64,000 bases of DNA from Palsa-744 sp963734815. Lineage in GTDB: Bacteria; Actinomycetota; Thermoleophilia; Solirubrobacterales; Solirubrobacteraceae. Shown here piece by piece: positions 1-8,202 of the stretch. The notes beneath the pieces were generated by a model. It was given only the letters and a program-made list of their open reading frames with translations, did not search any database and was not told where the DNA came from. The translations under genes and the position numbers were made by a program. Location of the stretch: the NCBI GenBank assembly GCA_963734815.1, contig CAVTIH010000002.1, positions 434,001-498,000 of the forward strand, written 5' to 3'. The number at the start of each line of letters is the position of its first letter. The stretch's first letter is position 1.

Positions 1-3000
1 GGCGATCTTCGTGGTGGTGTGGATTTCGGCGCCGTTCTGCCCGACGAATTCGGTGGGCATCGGCAGGCTTTTCGCCTTGCAGAGGTTCCCGAGGCCGGTG
101 AGCGCCGAGTACGGGCCGGCGGGGAGGTTCAGTTCGAAGCTGCCGACCGGCACGTCGGGCACGGTCTTGAACGTGCTGCTGGTGACCCCGGTTTTGCTGA
201 TGAACGTGGTGCCGACCAGGTGCACGGTCACGCCGTACCCCTGGAGCACGATCACCAGGCTCGGGAACGCTTCGCCGCCGTGGCTGACGAAGTAGGCGGG
301 GCCTTCCAGCGCCACCGGCAGCACCGGTGTCGTCGCCCGGGCGTGTCCGATTACCGATGCCGACGGACACGCCGCGGGGTTGGCTTCGAACACCGACGCC
401 AGGCACGCTTTCTGCAGCGTCGGCAGCCGCGAGGGCAGCGCTTTCGGGAGTTCCACTTTGACCTTCGCGAGGTTGGCGTCATAAGGGCCCGCGGGGTAGT
501 TGAGCTTCACGTTCAGGCTCGTCCCGTCGAGACGGGAGGATTTCCCGGAGGTCGAGGCTTCGAGCTTTGGTTTGAACGCGAGTGTCGCGCAGTTGGTCAC
601 CTGGTAGGGCGCCTGCAACGTGGAGCTGGCGCCTTCGGTACTGGTCAGCGTCCCGGTGATCTTCAGCGGGTTGCAGTTGGTCGCGTTGAACGTGAACCCG
701 GGCCGGTTGATGTTCACGTTCACGTGCTTGATCTCAAGCGGGATGCCGTCGATGATCGTCGGGATCTTGTACGGGCCTTCGTTGTCGGTCGTGACGGTGA
801 TCGCCGCCGTTTCCTCGTTCACATCGAGCTTCGCCCGGACCACAACCTGACCCAGATCGTACGGGCCGGCCTTCGCCGGATTGACGATCGACAAGCCGAA
901 CGGGGCGCCCTTGTACGGGCCGGTGATGTACACCTTGCCGCCCTTCACCGTGAACGGGTCGCCGCCCAACCCGACGCTGACGATCGTTTCCCCGATCTGG
1001 CTTTCAGGCCCACACGTTCCTTCGTCGGCCTGCTGTTCGCCGCACAGCTTCACCGTCGAGAGCGTCCCCGAGAGCCCCAGCGGCATCTTCAACTGGATGC
1101 TCTGCAGGCCCTGTTCTCCGTCTTCGCGGCTCATCGTCATCGCGAACGGGCTGAACCCACCGGCCTGGATGCTCGTCGTGCCGGTCGTCAACGTCGGGGC
1201 GAACGGCAGCGGGCTCTGGCAGGGGCCGCCGTTCGGCCCGCTGTTGATTTCAAACGACGACGAGGGCGTCGCCGGCGGGTTGCCCGACCACGGCGCGAAC
1301 GACGCGGTCGTCGTGTACGTACCGCATTGAGCCGGTGTGGTCAACGGCGCGCGCGCTCCGCCGAAGAAGTGCAACTTGAGGTCTTCGAACGGCAGCTCCG
1401 GCGTGTTCTTGAACGTCGCCACCACCTGTCCCGTCAGTTCGTCGAGCGCAACGTCGCCCGCGAGCTTGATGACGATCCCGGCCGTGGGGTCTTCGGCGAC
1501 GATGTACATGGCGACCAGCGACCCGAACGGGTTGGCGTCCTGTTCGGCCAGATACACCGCCCCTTCCAGCGGGTCCGGCAGCAACGGCGTGGTGATCTGC
1601 ACCGTGCCGATCTTCGACGCATCCGGGCACGTCGGCGAGCCGGGGCTTTCCAGCGCGATCTCGCTCTGCGAGCACGCCATCAGACCGTCCGCCCCGGCCG
1701 GGTTGATCGCCACACCGGCCGGCAACGTCACCGTCGTGTCGCGCAGCGCCGACTGCGAGGTCCCCGTACCCGACAGGCCCTCTTCCTGGGGAACGCGCAC
1801 CCCCACCGTCAGACCCGTCGGCGTGCTTCCCGCGTGACCATCCGGCGTCACGTTCAGTTCGGGGGTGAAGCTCAGACGGTTGCAGCCGTCGAGGCTGTCC
1901 TCGAACGACGAGGTGTACGGTGGCGTGAAGCTGCCCTCTTGGGTCCACGGATCGGCCGTCAGCGTGCTCGCCCACGCCGACGGGCCTTCGCACGCGGTGG
2001 GCAGCGTGATCAGCGGCGGAGGGCGATGAACGAACCCGGATTCACAGGGGTTTTCGTTGAACAGTTTGAAGACGCACGTCCCGCGCTGCTTGTTGTGGCG
2101 CGGGTCGCCCGGCACGCCGAAGAACGTCACTTCGCTGCCGAGCACGGATGCCAGCTGGGAGATGTTGTTCACGCTCACTTTCACTCCATAGTCCCCGCCG
2201 GTGCGAAGCGATGTGTCCAAATAGACGGGAACAACGAAGACGAAGAAACCGAAACGGGCCGGCTCGCCCGTCGTCGGCACGAGGTTGTACACGGCTTCCG
2301 GCAGGGTCACCGTGCCGAAAACCTCTGGTTCGTCGATCGTGGTCGTCTCCACGCCGATCGCCGTGTCGGCCGGGCATTGCTCCCTCTCGAACTCGGCGTC
2401 GGTGCACTCCGGGAACGGCGTCGGGTTTCCGATCAAGCCGGCCGGGAGATCGAAGTGCAGATCCTTCAACGGCGCCGGCGAGACCGATTCATTCGGGCGT
2501 TCCGCTTCGCTCGATGGTACGGGTAGGCGGTTGAGCGTGAAGCTGGTGGTGAGCTGAAAGGGGTGTGAGCCGGCCTGCGTCGCGGGAATCCCGCCTTCTT
2601 CTTCGGGCTTCAGTTCATAGCTTTCGACGCCGAACGGCGTCGGCTTTTCACTGACGATCACCCGATGGCTGCTCGACGCCGGCGGCGCTTCACCGCCGAC
2701 CACGCTCACTTCGTTCTCCCCGTCGGCCGGGGCGTTGGCGGCGACCTTGACCGAGATGTACACCTGCAGCGACTGGAAGGCACCCATCCTCCCAGAGAAC
2801 TTGCAGCTCACCGTGGCCAGTTCGCATTCGAACGTGCCGCCGCTCCCTAACACCCCGGCTTGGCCGGAGATCGCGGTGGCCGTCAGGCCGGACGGGAGCT
2901 TGTCGGTCACGACCACGGGTTCGCCTTCCCCGCTCACGAATTCGGCGTCGCCGACGTCGGTCGCCAGCACTCCGATCCTGCCTTCCCCTCCCGGCGGCAG

Positions 3001-3153
3001 GTGCGTCGGCGCGGCGCTGGAGGAGACACGCCACCACGAGCTTTCCGCGGCGGCCGGACCAGCGCCGGCGAGTCCCACCGCGAACGTCGAGAGAACCATC
3101 GAGAATACAAACAGCGGCATACGCCAGAGAACACGCATCGAATGCCCACCCAT
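1..3153 (-). CDS. Giant secreted DUF11-type protein of operon 1, C-terminus cut by window edge
   Basis: About 1051 codons are visible; by comparison with its closest paralog (21300-24665) only the last few dozen residues are missing. An N-terminal signal segment of about 35 residues ends in Ala-rich sequence. A DUF11-like domain (roughly residues 40-180) and a long Cys-containing beta-rich region follow. That region carries the repeated module described in the findings: Leu-Pro-x-Gly, then Cys, then Cys-Pro, then Ser/Thr-x-Ile/Val-Gly. I chose the ATG at 3153 because an AGGGG Shine-Dalgarno lies 8 nt upstream; ATGs at 3159 and 3138 are in frame. The upstream propeller gene stops at 3159, giving a TGATG junction and probable translational coupling. 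The protein is presumably exported and cell-wall or surface associated. Its biochemical function is unknown. Confidence 0.85.
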   Translation of the reverse strand, partial: MGGHSMRVLWRMPLFVFSMVLSTFAVGLAGAGPAAAESSWWRVSSSAAPTHLPPGGEGRIGVLATDVGDAEFVSGEGEPVVVTDKLPSGLTATAISGQAGVLGSGGTFECELATVSCKFSGRMGAFQSLQVYISVKVAANAPADGENEVSVVGGEAPPASSSHRVIVSEKPTPFGVESYELKPEEEGGIPATQAGSHPFQLTTSFTLNRLPVPSSEAERPNESVSPAPLKDLHFDLPAGLIGNPTPFPECTDAEFEREQCPADTAIGVETTTIDEPEVFGTVTLPEAVYNLVPTTGEPARFGFFVFVVPVYLDTSLRTGGDYGVKVSVNNISQLASVLGSEVTFFGVPGDPRHNKQRGTCVFKLFNENPCESGFVHRPPPLITLPTACEGPSAWASTLTADPWTQEGSFTPPYTSSFEDSLDGCNRLSFTPELNVTPDGHAGSTPTGLTVGVRVPQEEGLSGTGTSQSALRDTTVTLPAGVAINPAGADGLMACSQSEIALESPGSPTCPDASKIGTVQITTPLLPDPLEGAVYLAEQDANPFGSLVAMYIVAEDPTAGIVIKLAGDVALDELTGQVVATFKNTPELPFEDLKLHFFGGARAPLTTPAQCGTYTTTASFAPWSGNPPATPSSSFEINSGPNGGPCQSPLPFAPTLTTGTTSIQAGGFSPFAMTMSREDGEQGLQSIQLKMPLGLSGTLSTVKLCGEQQADEGTCGPESQIGETIVSVGLGGDPFTVKGGKVYITGPYKGAPFGLSIVNPAKAGPYDLGQVVVRAKLDVNEETAAITVTTDNEGPYKIPTIIDGIPLEIKHVNVNINRPGFTFNATNCNPLKITGTLTSTEGASSTLQAPYQVTNCATLAFKPKLEASTSGKSSRLDGTSLNVKLNYPAGPYDANLAKVKVELPKALPSRLPTLQKACLASVFEANPAACPSASVIGHARATTPVLPVALEGPAYFVSHGGEAFPSLVIVLQGYGVTVHLVGTTFISKTGVTSSTFKTVPDVPVGSFELNLPAGPYSALTGLGNLCKAKSLPMPTEFVGQNGAEIHTTTKIA

Positions 3154-3158
3154 CGCCA

Positions 3159-5681
3159 TCACCCCTTGTTCCTGCTGCTCGCATTTGCCCTGTGCGACCG
3201 CTTCGCCGGTGCGTGGCGCAGCGTTTGGCGCCGTTTGCACGCAGCGCGCTTGCGCTTGCGTTTTCCTTTGCATGCCGGCGGCGCCTTCGAGCGCTTCCCG
3301 CTTCCCGCATGGCTTGCGGCTTCGGTCTTTGTCGCCATCGGAGCGACGTTGCCGGCGCCGGAGAAGGTCTCGCTCGCCGGGGCCCCGTAGATCGCCGGCT
3401 GCGGCGTCTCCGCCACGCGACACGCTTCGGCGGTGGTGCACGCGGGGGGAGCCAGCCGCGGCGGCGTGCACGGTGCCACAGCCGAGCACGCGTGTGCGTC
3501 GTACACGTCGAACGCCGTATCGGTGTCTTCGGGCACCAGCTTCGCCTTTGTCGCGAAGAAGACGTCGTCGCCGTTCGCGCTCGCTTCGAGGAACACCGAT
3601 TCTTCGTTCGACGTGCCGTTCGAGATCAGCGATACGCAGCCGTCCGGCGCTTCACAGCTTCCCGCTCCGCCCGGCTCGTACTCGTACACGTCCGTTTTGC
3701 CGTTCGTGTCCTGCGCCACGAGCGAGTCGACGCCGTCGAAGAACAGCCGGCCGCTGTTTGAGAGATAACGCGACTGGTAGTCGGTGTTGCTGAGATCGTA
3801 GTGTGTCCACGCCGGCACGGCAGCGGCCAGCCAGCGGCCGCTCTCGATCCTCTGACCGTCGATCAGCGAAGGTTCGAAGTTGCTCGATTCGACGCGAAGG
3901 CCATGCGGGCGCGCACCGGTCGGGTTGCACGACGGGCACGTGAGATGGTCGGCGGCGGCGCTGTACAGAAAGACCTCCTCGTCAGGTTCGCCGCTGACGG
4001 CGTCGTGGTTGTCGTATCCGGTGAGGCTGCGCTCGGACATGAACGCCAGATAGAGACCATTGGGAGAGACCCGTGACGTTCGTTCGCCCGGTGAAGACCA
4101 ATCTTTGCCATCTTGACTGTCGAGGGTCGCGATAAACGTGGCCGTCCAACCGGTGCCGTCGTCGTGCGCGACATACAGGTTGTTCGCGCCGGACGTCGCT
4201 CCCGCCGCCAACGCTCCGGCAGCAAGGAAGTAGATGTAGGAGCCGTCTTCGCTCGCCCCCAGCACGCTCACTACGTCGGCCGCTTCGCCAAGGTTGAAGG
4301 AGGCGGTGACGTCGCTCAGCCTGCCGCTCGTGAGAGCGTATTCGTAGAGGTCGCGGCCTCCGTGAGAGTCGGGAGTCAGATTTTCGCCGGTCAGAAAAAT
4401 GCGCGATCCGTCGATACTTGCGAACTGGTAGCCGAGACCTTCACCTGCGGCGACGTCAACGGCTTCTCCCGATACGACATTTGTGTCGTGGATTGTTTCG
4501 TAGAATCCAGAATTATTGCTCCAAATCACGTGGGTTCCGTCACTCGAAACCGCGTTTTGGTAGTTTCCACCACCTCCCAAGTCCCCACCATTCGCGATCA
4601 ATCTGAGACGGCCCGCCATCCAGTCGAACAGCCCGCCGGATTCCCCGGTCAAGGGTTCGTCAGATGAGAAGGCAACCGACGACAACGAAGGATTGGCGCC
4701 AACGAATTCCGCGTTGCCGAAGTGCACCTTCGACGACACGTTTTGCTTGGTGACGAGTGGTTCGTAGGTCCCCGTCGCGTCATCGCGAAGGTACGTGGTC
4801 CTTGAGGTGGGTCGCGGTATGGGTTCGGGGCTGAGCTCAATAGCGTCTTCGGTGAGCAGTGTTTTGCCGAACGGCTGCACCACGCTGCTCGAGAGGTCGG
4901 AGGAGAAGATGCGGTATTCCGAACCCTCCCCGACCGGCGTGGGGATCGCTTTTTCGTCGCGCGTCGAGATGTCCTTCGTGGACCAGCCGCCCGCGGTGGC
5001 GCGTTGGGAGAAGAACTGAACCCCGTAGGTGTTGCCGGCCGCTTCTTCTTCGAGAGGTGAGAATGTCACGCCCGTGAAGCGGCTTCCGTCTTCGGCCGCC
5101 TGCAGCGCGCAGCAGCTTTCTCCCTGCACTTCAATGTTGGCGCCGTGCTTGTTGGCGGGCGTCACCAGTTCCCAAGCGCGCCCGTCGGGCAGTGAGAACG
5201 CCGAGCCCACCGGCTGGGTGGTGAACGACACCACCGCTCCCGTAGCAATGCCTGCCGAGTTCGAGGCGACGACGCGGACCCGGTAGGGCGTGTCTACCGC
5301 CATGCCCGTCTGGACGTGCACGCTCACGGTGACACCGGCGTCGCCTTCGCCGAGGGTGCCCCGACCTTCGGCTTCGGCGACCGGGGCGAATGTGCCGCCC
5401 GCGGAGGCGTATTCGAAGACGTAGCTGGTAGCACCACCCTCCGGGTTGATCTTCGCCTGCAGCGTCGCCGAGCTGTCGGTGACATCGCTCACGCTCGCTT
5501 CTTCGATCGTTGGGATCGCGGCTGGCGTGCTGAGCGTCCCCGGCGCGCTGAGCGTCGATTTGGTCCCGTTGCTCAACGGTTTTTCCGGCGCGGCCCGAGC
5601 CGGCGCCATTGCGGGTGAAAGGGCGCCGGCAACGGTACATAGGCACAACAGACCAGCCAGCGAGAATTTGCGAGCACTCAT
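3159..5681 (-). CDS. Secreted Fn3 plus WD40-like beta-propeller protein, operon 1
   Basis: The product is 840 residues. A Sec-type signal peptide covers about residues 1-32. One fibronectin-III-like domain follows (about 50-155), then a long region of TolB/PD40-like beta-propeller strands (about 158-770) with recurring Ser-Pro-Asn/Asp-Gly and LYEY/VYEYEP-type blades. An Arg/Lys-rich tail ends the protein (about 785-840). The start is ATG 5681, with GGAGGG a suitable distance upstream; the 42 in-frame codons further upstream look untranslated. This is the shortest of four paralogs in the window (others at 11980, 24665 and 51140) and has the simplest N-terminus. It is the first gene after leader 1 and is coupled to the DUF11-type gene. 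It probably acts outside the cell, either as an adhesin or as a wall-bound scaffold; that role is inference. Confidence 0.88.
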   Translation of the reverse strand: MSARKFSLAGLLCLCTVAGALSPAMAPARAAPEKPLSNGTKSTLSAPGTLSTPAAIPTIEEASVSDVTDSSATLQAKINPEGGATSYVFEYASAGGTFAPVAEAEGRGTLGEGDAGVTVSVHVQTGMAVDTPYRVRVVASNSAGIATGAVVSFTTQPVGSAFSLPDGRAWELVTPANKHGANIEVQGESCCALQAAEDGSRFTGVTFSPLEEEAAGNTYGVQFFSQRATAGGWSTKDISTRDEKAIPTPVGEGSEYRIFSSDLSSSVVQPFGKTLLTEDAIELSPEPIPRPTSRTTYLRDDATGTYEPLVTKQNVSSKVHFGNAEFVGANPSLSSVAFSSDEPLTGESGGLFDWMAGRLRLIANGGDLGGGGNYQNAVSSDGTHVIWSNNSGFYETIHDTNVVSGEAVDVAAGEGLGYQFASIDGSRIFLTGENLTPDSHGGRDLYEYALTSGRLSDVTASFNLGEAADVVSVLGASEDGSYIYFLAAGALAAGATSGANNLYVAHDDGTGWTATFIATLDSQDGKDWSSPGERTSRVSPNGLYLAFMSERSLTGYDNHDAVSGEPDEEVFLYSAAADHLTCPSCNPTGARPHGLRVESSNFEPSLIDGQRIESGRWLAAAVPAWTHYDLSNTDYQSRYLSNSGRLFFDGVDSLVAQDTNGKTDVYEYEPGGAGSCEAPDGCVSLISNGTSNEESVFLEASANGDDVFFATKAKLVPEDTDTAFDVYDAHACSAVAPCTPPRLAPPACTTAEACRVAETPQPAIYGAPASETFSGAGNVAPMATKTEAASHAGSGKRSKAPPACKGKRKRKRAACKRRQTLRHAPAKRSHRANASSRNKG

Positions 5682-6142
5682 CGAGACAATCCCTCCTCGA
5701 GATCCGAGGGAAGCGCCCCTCGCATATTGATAAATGGCGCACCGATAAATGGCGCGGCGAATCGCGCCGCCAACGGAGGCACGCGCGCCGGCGCGGGGGC
5801 CGACCACCCCCCCGGCGGAGCAAAGACAAGGCGGCGCAAACGCGCCCGGTGAAGAGCCTCAGGCCTTAATGCCCTAGGCGAAGAGAGAGAGAGAGAGAGA
5901 GAGATGCGACAGCGCCAAGCTGGCGCATCTAGCATCGCTCTTTACCGGGGGTGCAATGACCCCTGTCACGTTGATCCCTCTCAAAGACACGCGAAAACCA
6001 ACTCCCTCACCGAAATGACCCGGCCCCTCTCCCAAGCAGACCCTGTCAGTACATCTGGAGGCCGGCCACAAGGCGGCTCGGCCCAGACCCGATCGTATGT
6101 TTTGCAACCCTTGAAGCACCTGAGACCAAGTGCAATGAGGCC
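5682..6142 (-). ncRNA. Conserved 5' leader of operon 1 with hairpins and CU tract
   Basis: This 461-nt stretch between promoter and first gene has no convincing gene. Read on the minus strand it has purine-rich blocks (GAGAGGG, GAGGGAG, GGGAGAGGG). A 27-nt hairpin follows at 5930-5904: arms GATGCG/CGCATC, a C-T mismatch, inner CAGC/GCTG and a 5-nt loop. Next comes a (CT)11 tract (plus-strand AG at 5883-5905), then a second hairpin GGCGC/GCGCC with a 4-nt loop at 5846-5833. The same elements in the same order precede operons 2, 3 and 4. The leader is probably transcribed and regulatory. Mechanism is unknown. Confidence 0.7.
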
Positions 6143-6171
6143 ACTATAGACAGCTTGGACGGTGTTGTCAA
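6143..6171 (-). promoter_or_regulatory. Sigma70-type promoter of operon 1
   Basis: On the minus strand TTGACA (6171-6166) and TATAGT (6148-6143) are separated by exactly 17 nt, close to the housekeeping consensus. The arrangement recurs at the same place relative to leaders 2, 3 and 4. It lies about 50 nt downstream of the stop of the TetR-type gene of operon 2, so read-through from operon 2 is possible. Confidence 0.85.
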
Positions 6172-6219
6172 CTCCTACCGGGAGATGACACCCCACAACC
6201 ACCGCCACGAGGCACTGGC

Positions 6220-7251
6220 TCAGGCAGGTGCGGCCTGCCGGCGAATGGTCCGCTCGATCTCCGCGCCCTTCGCGGTGAGCCGCCACACGTGCGGCTCACC
6301 CGGCGCAGGGGGGCCACCCTCATTCTCGATCAGGCCGAGACCCTCCAAGCGCGCGAGCAGCTTGGAGATCTGACCCGGGTCGGCGACCCCGGCCGTATCC
6401 GCGACCTGGCGGTTACTAGGACCAGGCCCTCGCCCGCCCAGAGCCGCGATCGCGAGCAGCGCCTGCACGGTGCGGTAGGTCAGGCGCATATCCAGATCCC
6501 GCAGCGGGTCGCTGTGCGCCAGCGCCGCCCGTTTGCGGCGCGGCCCCGGCCGCGCCGTCTCACGCGCCGCCGCGGCCTGCCCCAGGTAGGGCAACACGAT
6601 CATCCCCATCAACGGGCCGAGCAGAGCAACGAGCGGCTTGGTGGGGCCCGTGCGCGTGCCAGGCACCGCGGCACCATTCGCGCGAGCGTCGCCGCATGCC
6701 AGCCGGGCGTGCAGTACCGCCAGCACCGCGCCAACCACGCCCTCAGCAGTCAACCGCGTCGGTTTCGTCGCGCCCGTGACCTCCCGGCGACCCCCGTGCA
6801 CCGCATCGATCAACACCCCCACCACCCCCACACGGCGCTCCAACGCCGCCGGGCCCGCGCCGAGCGCGTCCACCACACACAACCGGCCCAGCCCCGGCTC
6901 GTCGTCTAGGAACCCCAGCAACGCACCCAGACCGGCCCGCACGCGCTCACGCCACCCGCCCGGCACCTGGAACGCGGGAGCCACACGCCGCGCGGCCTGC
7001 TCAACCGCCTGGTCGAACGCGGCTGAGAAGCAATCCTCGCGATCCTTGAACAGCTCGTAGAAGGTGCGCCGCGACACACCCGAGCGCGCCACCACGTGCG
7101 CGACCGTCACCGCGCCCGCACCGCGCTCACCGGCGACCTCCACCAGCGCCGCGATCATCCGCGCGCGTTGAATCTCCGCCACACCACCACGACCCCCACC
7201 ACGATCCACATCCACGCGAACCCCGTTCTGCGGGAGCATTTCGCTTGGCAT
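6220..7251 (-). CDS. TetR-type regulator fused to MarR-like winged helix, last gene of operon 2
   Basis: The product is 343 residues if the ATG at 7251 is used. A TetR N-terminal HTH lies at about residues 25-85, with the family-typical stretch SGVSRRTFYELF. A helical ligand/dimer domain follows. A C-terminal winged helix (about 255-335) contains the SNRQVAD and DPGQISKLL stretches typical of MarR-like domains. TetR proteins are normally around 200 residues, so the extra DNA-binding domain is unusual. Close homologs lie at 20251-21297 and 54862-55971. The first residues (MPSEMLPQNG) match the C-terminal end of the DUF11-type proteins rather than the other regulators, so this 5' end looks like a recombination scar and the true start may lie further in. 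It follows the small secreted protein gene by about 30 nt. It probably controls its own or a sister operon; ligand unknown. Confidence 0.85.
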   Translation of the reverse strand: MPSEMLPQNGVRVDVDRGGGRGGVAEIQRARMIAALVEVAGERGAGAVTVAHVVARSGVSRRTFYELFKDREDCFSAAFDQAVEQAARRVAPAFQVPGGWRERVRAGLGALLGFLDDEPGLGRLCVVDALGAGPAALERRVGVVGVLIDAVHGGRREVTGATKPTRLTAEGVVGAVLAVLHARLACGDARANGAAVPGTRTGPTKPLVALLGPLMGMIVLPYLGQAAAARETARPGPRRKRAALAHSDPLRDLDMRLTYRTVQALLAIAALGGRGPGPSNRQVADTAGVADPGQISKLLARLEGLGLIENEGGPPAPGEPHVWRLTAKGAEIERTIRRQAAPA

Positions 7252-7281
7252 CGTCAGCTTCTGCCCGCGTGAGCCCGCAGG

Positions 7282-8202
7282 TCAGGGGAGTCGTTCGCTG
7301 GATTCGACCGCTTCGCCGGACACGGCGATGTTCAGCGTGCCGCTGATGACGACCGAGTTATGGCCGTCCTTGGATGGCAACCGCAGCTCTGCGTCAATCA
7401 GCTGGTCGACAAACGCAGACAGCGACGCTTCCCCACAACCCTGCGCGACAGGAACCGAGAAGGCGTTGTCGACGAGTTCATTGCTGTTGCGCTCCATTAC
7501 TAGTCCACCTTCTTCTAATGTCTGGAACGGACCCACCTTCCCCGAGATTGCTCCGGCTGGCGGTTCGGGATCGGTCGTCCCGTCGGTCAGATGCCATTCG
7601 ATCGGGTCAGCTTCCGAGCCGATGTAGCACGCCGCCCCCAGGAACGGTCCCTTCAAATGCAACCTGACCGGGAGCGTGAGCGCAACCCCTTCCGCCCTAG
7701 CCAAACTGAACAAGTTGAGGATAGCCCGATGCTTGGCGCTGGTGACCACTTCGAGGGCGACCTTCAGGCCCAGGTTCAGCCCGCACACCAGGCGGTCTTC
7801 TCTTTCCATCTTGCCGGAACCGGTGATGCCCGCACAATCGAGCATACTCGGCCGGATGGCCATTTCCGCCCCGGCAAGGGTGTGGCCGCCAGGATTCGGG
7901 ACCATGAAGAATTCCCGTTCGTTTTCCGGATTGCCGGTCTGCGCGAACCCACCTTCCAGCGTGATCGTCCTCGCAAACGGCACTCTGAGCCCGCCTATCA
8001 CCATCTGGCCACTCGTGATCTGCCCATAGAAACACAACGCCGTATCCGGGTTGGCGTCCAGCTGCTTGAGCTCGCCTAGCGGACAGCCCGAGAAGATGCT
8101 GAAAATGCCCTTCGGGGCCGCCCCTGCCGACGCCGTCCCAAGCACCAACCACGCCGCCACCACCGCCGCCACGGCAAGCCGCCCAGCTCGACCCCTAACC
8201 AT
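7282..8202 (-). CDS. Small secreted protein of unknown function, operon 2
   Basis: The product is 306 residues with a clear N-terminal signal peptide (about 1-28, ending in Ala-Gly-Ala-Ala). The mature part has paired cysteines and no recognised domain. It is paralogous to the product of 42056-42934: both share a block reading LPV-K/R, FLG, CYIGS, LTDGT. That paralog is also placed directly after a DUF11-type gene. The ATG at 8202 overlaps the end of the DUF11-type gene by 8 nt and has AAAGGGG upstream, so it is translationally coupled. It probably works with the two giant secreted proteins outside the cell. I do not recognise a function. Confidence 0.85.
   Translation of the reverse strand: MVRGRAGRLAVAAVVAAWLVLGTASAGAAPKGIFSIFSGCPLGELKQLDANPDTALCFYGQITSGQMVIGGLRVPFARTITLEGGFAQTGNPENEREFFMVPNPGGHTLAGAEMAIRPSMLDCAGITGSGKMEREDRLVCGLNLGLKVALEVVTSAKHRAILNLFSLARAEGVALTLPVRLHLKGPFLGAACYIGSEADPIEWHLTDGTTDPEPPAGAISGKVGPFQTLEEGGLVMERNSNELVDNAFSVPVAQGCGEASLSAFVDQLIDAELRLPSKDGHNSVVISGTLNIAVSGEAVESSERLP

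Noticed and set aside
19..2526. Very long plus-strand open frames opposite the giant secreted genes (also 8051-9385, 10436-11968, 20571-22655, 24686-28093 and others)
   Set aside because: They are antisense to genes with clear signal peptides, domains, ribosome sites and coupling. Their translations are Arg/His/Pro-rich and low in complexity, as expected for frames opposite high-GC coding DNA.
5883..5905. The AG/CT tracts as sequencing or assembly artefacts
   Set aside because: The tract occurs in four separate operons at the same place next to the same hairpin, with two different lengths.
5874..6119. Short frames of about 80 codons in leaders 1, 2 and 3 that look conserved (81, 83 and 69 residues)
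   Set aside because: Most differences between copies change the amino acid, there is no ribosome site, and the hairpin stems are what is conserved. The constraint is on the RNA or DNA, not on a peptide.
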